Source: Haematobia irritans
Lineage: Eukaryota > Arthropoda > Insecta > Diptera > Muscidae
Assembly (NCBI RefSeq): GCF_050003625.1
Contig: NC_134400.1
Span: forward strand, 52,084,066 to 52,148,065
DNA length: 64,000 nt
Reading direction: 5' to 3'
Shown piece after piece: positions 59,480 through 64,000 of this stretch. Each line of letters begins with the position of its first letter. The stretch's first letter is position 1. A program made the position numbers and the translations under genes. A model generated the notes under the pieces. The model worked only from the letters and a program-made list of their open reading frames with translations, was not told the origin of the DNA and ran no database searches.

Positions 59480-61313
59480 CAAGTACACTGAAAAAAAAAG
59501 CATACCCGGTTCCAAAGATTTTGTCTTTACTTTAAAAAATTTGGTATTGATTCCGAGCCAAAGAAGCGGAGAATACAAGTAAGGATACTATTAAGACACA
59601 ATTCTCTTTTAAAATCGGGTTTTGTGTACTTGCTTCTAGGAAGCAATTTTAATTTTTCGCTTTTTCAGATTTTTTTCTTCATATGCTATCAAAGTCCTTT
59701 AAAAACAAGTTAACGACGACTTTATTTTCCAAATTAAGACTCGACTTCTAGAAGAAATTATGCTGTGTTTCAAGTAAAAAACGTCTTTAAAATAAAGTGT
59801 TGAAAAACATGTCCTATATTGGACCGATTTTTTGCTTTGTAGTCAAGATGCAAAAAGACAACAAATTTAAAGACAATTTCATTAAATTTAAAGATTTTTT
59901 CTGAATTATTAAAGTCAAGTTGACCTTAGCCCAAACATTTTTTCTTTCATGTTATGATATCCATTTTTAAATCAAATCACTTAATTATAAGGACAATACG
60001 ACTTCATTGAAAAGTTTATCGACCTTTGGTTAAGGAAAGAAACTTTATACTAGAGAAATGCGTCTTCTATGCTAAGCAAATTTTGCATTCGTATTTTAAA
60101 GACATGAAATCTTTGACCTCACGACAATATTTTGTTCAGTGTAAGGAAAGTCTAAAGTCGGGTGGCGCCGACTATATTATACCCTGCACCACTTTGTAGA
60201 TCTAAATTTTCGATACCATATCACATCTGTCAAATGTGTTGGGGACTATATATAAAGGTTTGTCCCAAACACATACATTTAAATATCACTCGATCTGGAG
60301 AGAATTTGATAGACTTCTACAAACTCTATAGACTAATGCACTAAGGTGGAACACAATGTTAGTAAAAAGAATATCGGAAGCATTTAAATCTGAATCAATT
60401 TTAAGGAAACTTCGCAAAAGTTTATTTATGATTTATCGCTCGATATATATGTATTAGAAGTTTAGGAAAATTAGAGTCATTTTTACAACTTTTCGACTAA
60501 GCAGTGGCGATTTAACAAGGAAAATGTTGGTATTTTGACCATTTTTGTTGAAATCAAAAAAACATATATATGGGAGCTATATCTAAATCTGAACCGATTT
60601 CAACCAAATTTGGCACGCATAGCTACAATGCTATTTCTTCTCCCTGTGCAAAATTTCAACTAAATCGGAGTTAAAAAATTGGCCTCTGTGGTCATATGAG
60701 TGTAAATCGGGCGAAAGCTATATATGGCATCTATATCTAAATCTGAACCGATTTCTACCAAATTTATCACTCATAGCTACAATGCTAATTCTACTCCCTG
60801 TGCAAAATTTCAACTAAATCGGAGCAAAAAATTGGCCTCTGTGGTCATATGAGTGTAAATCGGGCGATAGCTATATATGGGAGCTATATCTAAATCTGAA
60901 CCTATTTCAACCAAATTTGGCACAAATACCTACAATGCTAATTCTACTCCCTGTGCAAAATTTCAATTAAATCGGAGTAAAAGATTGACCACTGTGGTCA
61001 TATGATTGTAAATCGGGCGAACGATATATATGGGAGCTATATCTAAATCTGAATAGATTTCTTCCAAAATCAATAGGGTTCTACTCTGAGCCAAAACACA
61101 TACTTGTGCCAAATTTGATTGCACTAAAACTGCGACCTAGACTTTGATTACAAAAATGTGTTCACGGACAGACGGACATGGCTATATCGACTCAGGAGCC
61201 CCCCTGAGCATTTTTGCCAAAGACACCATGTGTCTATCTCGTCTCCTTCTGGGTGTTGCAAACATATGCACTAACTTATAATACCCTGTTCCACAGTGTG
61301 GCGGAGGGTATAA
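59480..61313 (-). mobile_element. HINE-A copy 6, with T1 in its tip
   Basis: CAAGTA at 59480, then T1 (59486-60141), then TAAGGAAAGTC, the hairpin, four monomers, and a head near 61313. The HINE sits between two parts of one T1 and holds another. Confidence 0.85.
59486..60141 (-). mobile_element. T1 MITE copy e2 (inner)
   Basis: Complete, inverted relative to e1, TA on both sides (59484-59485, 60142-60143). Confidence 0.9.
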
Positions 61314-61660
61314 AAGAAAATTTGCTTCCTAGAAGCAAGTACACAAAGCCCAAATTTAAAAGAGATTCGTGTCTTAAAAGTATCCTTACTTGTACTTTCC
61401 GCTTTCAATACCAACATTTTTAAAGTAAAGACAAAATCTTTGGAACCGGGCATGTTTTTTTTAGTGTATACTAAACCGTGAACCGATATATACCATATTT
61501 GCCACAGCTATTTGATGTGTACTAACATTATCGTTCCGTGCGTAAAGCATACTGCTCTCGAATCCCAAATGGTACATATATTCTTGGTTATGGTGGAATT
61601 CTTGAACTTATTTGTCATCCGATTTGGTTTATTTGTCATCCGATTGGCCGACTATAAGTT

Positions 61661-62571
61661 CCATAAATAAAGATATTTCATTTGTCGAGCAATTAAATGG
61701 AGATTTCCCTGAGATAAGAATTAGTAGTTCTTTGTACCCATAATATAATTTCCTGATGAAACTCGCACACTGACATGACAAAAAGGCTTTGCCCAATTTG
61801 TAAGATTAGGCCAACGAAAGTCACTATATATTGCAGTGAAATTTTCGCCTGCTCCACGAATTTAAATATCAACATTTTTGGGTATTTTTTGTGAGAAATT
61901 TTAATTTAAGTTGGGGATGAAAGCTTTCCAATTTGAGGACAATAGCGAAAATACTGGTAAACAATGCAAAGGACCACTTCCGCCTTATTTCAGAAGTTGT
62001 CCTTTGCATTGCTTCTGATTTAAATTCCAGAACAATTTTTTTTCTGCGGGGCACCTGTACCCCGCCTATGGTATGAAACCTACTCCCATGTGCTATTTAA
62101 TGGCAGTGTGGATAATTATTTATGGTGCCATTGACTGCTCACCGTTATAGTTGCTAAAATTGCTTCCAACTAAAAATAGTGATGTGATTAAGGGGCAAAA
62201 TGTTTTATTTCATACCACTATGTCAGGGATCATTTTTATGTAGGGCATTCGTGCAAATTGACGTGTTGAGTGGTGGTGTCATGAACAAAACTTAATATCT
62301 TTTTAACAACAATAGCAGCGCAGCATGAATAAACAAAAAAAGGAAAACTTATTTGTTATTTTTGTTTTGCGGTATTGCCAAAAAATGTCAAATTCATTTC
62401 TTGGAAAATTTAATTTTTTTGCAATATTAAATATAGATGCTTTAAATATGTTCCATGAATATAATATGGGCAAATACGTATGTCTTTTCATTTGTAGAGA
62501 AAAAGTTATGCACTATGTTATGTTTGAATGATGCTTATTAGAGATATAAAATATAAATTTTTTGTAATATT
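61661..62571. other. Apparently unique DNA
   Basis: Holds the hairpin at 61962-62011 and a small GC-rich stem (GCGGGG...CCCCGC near 62046). No frame recognised. Confidence 0.35.
61962..62011. other. Near-perfect 19-bp hairpin with 12-nt loop
   Basis: Arm 61962-61980 (CAATGCAAAGGACCACTTC) pairs with 61993-62011 at 18 of 19 positions. Not part of a repeat found elsewhere in the window. Could be a tiny MITE relic or a small-RNA precursor; it is shorter than a typical fly pre-miRNA. Confidence 0.7.
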
Positions 62572-63150
62572 TTCTACCCTCCACCATAGGATGGGGGTAT
62601 ATTAACTTTGTCATTCCGTTTGTAACACGTCGAAATATTGCTCTAAGACCCCATAAAGTATATATATTTTGGTACGTATTGTTAATATATGGTCTCTAAC
62701 AACCATGCAAAAATTGGTCCTGATTTGGCCTCCGAAGTCTCTTGGAGGAATTCTAAATTTGGTACTTGGTGTTAGTATATGGCCGCTAACAACCATTCCA
62801 AAATTGGTTCATATCGATCTATAGTTATATATAGCCGATCCCCAATCACACAAAAATTGGTACATATCGGTTCATAATCATGGTTGCAACTCGAGCCAAA
62901 TATAATCTACCCAAATATTATTTCTATCGAAAATTTTGTCAAAATTTTATTTCTATCGAAAATTTTGTCAAAATTTTACATCTACAGAAAATTTTGTAAA
63001 AGTTTTATTTCTATAGAAAATTTTGTCAAAATTTTATATCTACAGAAAATTTTATCAAAACTTTATTTCTATAGAAAATTTTATCAAAACTTTATTTCTA
63101 TAGAAAATTTTGTAAAAATTTTATTTCTATAGAAAATTTTGTCAAAAATT
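62572..63150 (+). mobile_element. HINE-B copy 8, head, partial monomers and minisatellite
   Basis: TACCCTCCACCATAGGATGG head, shortened monomers, minisatellite 62905-63150. The 3' end is missing. Confidence 0.7.
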
Positions 63151-63159
63151 TTCCAATTT

Positions 63160-63532
63160 TGTTTGATGGGTTGTCAAAAATTTGAAGTAAATCAATATGG
63201 AACTCTGCCTTCTGGGGCCATATATGTGCATATCGGCGAGAATTATATATGGGAGATATATCTAAATTTGAACAGATTTTTTCCGAAATCAATAACGATT
63301 AAGCCGAAGTAAGGTCCCATGCCAATCTTGAGGACGATCGAATTTAAATTGTGAGCTGAACTTTCCACACAAAAATACATGAACAGACAGACGGACATCG
63401 ATAGATCGACTGAGAATTTAATTCTAAGACCATCGGTATACTAAACATTCGGTCCCAGACTGATCCTTCTTTGCGTTACAAGCAAATATACAAACTTAGA
63501 CCCTGTGCCGCAGTAGTGGTGAAGGGTATACA
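63160..63532 (-). mobile_element. HINE-A copy 7, 5' part only
   Basis: Minus-strand head (TATACCCTTCACCACTACTG) at 63532, short GTCT tract, one decayed monomer. Truncated at 63160. Confidence 0.7.
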
Positions 63533-64000
63533 AATTTTGACGTTATATTTAAAATCATAGAAACAAATTTTTTGGACACAAAATTTACCCATTAGTAAGG
63601 ACAAATAAACATTATACAGCCTTAGAGTTAGGCTCCTAAAATCATTACCAATAGTCGTGGCAAAAAAATGCTCTGCCAAAATTTTGTGGGTATCACTCGT
63701 CATGGGCCAGTCAGTCAGTCATTCGATGCGAAGTGAATGACTCAAAATGGAAGCAAATTAAAAGAGCAATGGCATATCAACAATACAACATCATGACCCA
63801 GTAAAAGGTTTCATTAATGATTACTCACAACAACAGAAACAACAGCGAAAATTGCAAAGAAACCAAACACAATAAAAATTGGTAGAACCACATCAAAAGC
63901 ATTAACGCTTCATATAGCGGGCACTGTTGCCAAGTACTTCTAGCCTAGACTTGACTTGGCTTGTCGTGACGTGAAACCAAATGACGTGGTGCTATACGAT
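63533..64000. other. Apparently unique DNA to the window end
   Basis: Contains CAACAACAGAAACAACAGC-type runs and TCAGTCAGTCATTC. Nothing assigned. Confidence 0.35.

Larger units (their letters stand above)
59014..61466 (+). mobile_element. T1 MITE copy e1 (outer), split by a HINE
   Basis: Left part 59014 to about 59479, right part about 61314-61466, TA on both sides. The gap is the HINE-A at 59480-61313. Confidence 0.85.
58609..61660 (-). mobile_element. Diverged HINE (B-like), split by T1
   Basis: 3' tip CAAGTATATACGGCTTTAAG with decayed hairpin TTCGACCGGACCGAA at 58609. Continues after T1 at 61467 with 'gaaccgatatataccatattt' and a decayed head. The right edge is uncertain. Confidence 0.45.

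Overview
The window reads as repeat-dense nuclear DNA from a higher fly. A muscid-type (calyptrate) genome is my best guess. The evidence is AT-rich DNA, DINE-1/INE-1-like Helentron relics carrying (GACA)n tracts, a tRNA-headed SINE, I-superfamily LINEs whose ORF1 resembles the dipteran DUF4780 type, and a DD37E Tc1-like transposase of the kind known from mosquitoes. I recognise no host protein-coding gene. The window is intergenic or intronic DNA made largely of mobile elements inserted into one another.

Layout. 1-7.4 kb: two tRNA-bearing TA-flanked elements ('L' family), the second broken by two MITEs and two Helentron-type (HINE) copies. 7.4-8.9 kb: apparently unique DNA and a long (TA)n tract. 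8.9-19.7 kb: one HINE of family B expanded by nested insertions; inside it lies a T1 MITE, and inside that an I-type LINE with a 14-bp target duplication. 19.7-26 kb: a second HINE-B half, then a DD37E element holding a HINE-A that holds a short mariner. 26.6-29 kb: a complete HINE-B holding a twin of that mariner. 29.3-34.3 kb: a second copy of the LINE with a short L element inside. 34.7-39.1 kb: a T2 MITE containing a piggyBac-like MITE and a second type of LINE fragment, itself split by T1; then a tRNA-pair element with different ends. 39.2-41.1 kb: minisatellite and unique DNA. 41.1-52.8 kb: alternating HINE and L elements. 53.4-55.7 kb: HINE-C twin. 55.7-61.5 kb: SINE, HINE-D, MITEs, and a T1 containing a HINE containing another T1. 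61.7-64 kb: mostly unique DNA with one strong hairpin.

How the parts relate. LINE copies 1 and 2 supply EN-RT-RNaseH enzymes (both now broken), and a SINE shares their 3' tail. HINE families A, B, C and relatives look different but all carry a tandem monomer of exactly 153 bp. Many MITE families share CAC...GTG termini and TA target duplications. The most unusual unit is the L element: a TA-inserting DNA element carrying two divergent tRNA-like modules with Pol III A and B boxes about 100-115 bp apart, in at least four copies here, plus short deletion forms sharing one deletion junction.

Family labels (L, T1-T3, T7, HINE-A to D) are mine. Element edges come from reading by eye and comparing copies; TA, TG or TTAA junctions are exact to within a base or two, other edges are approximate.
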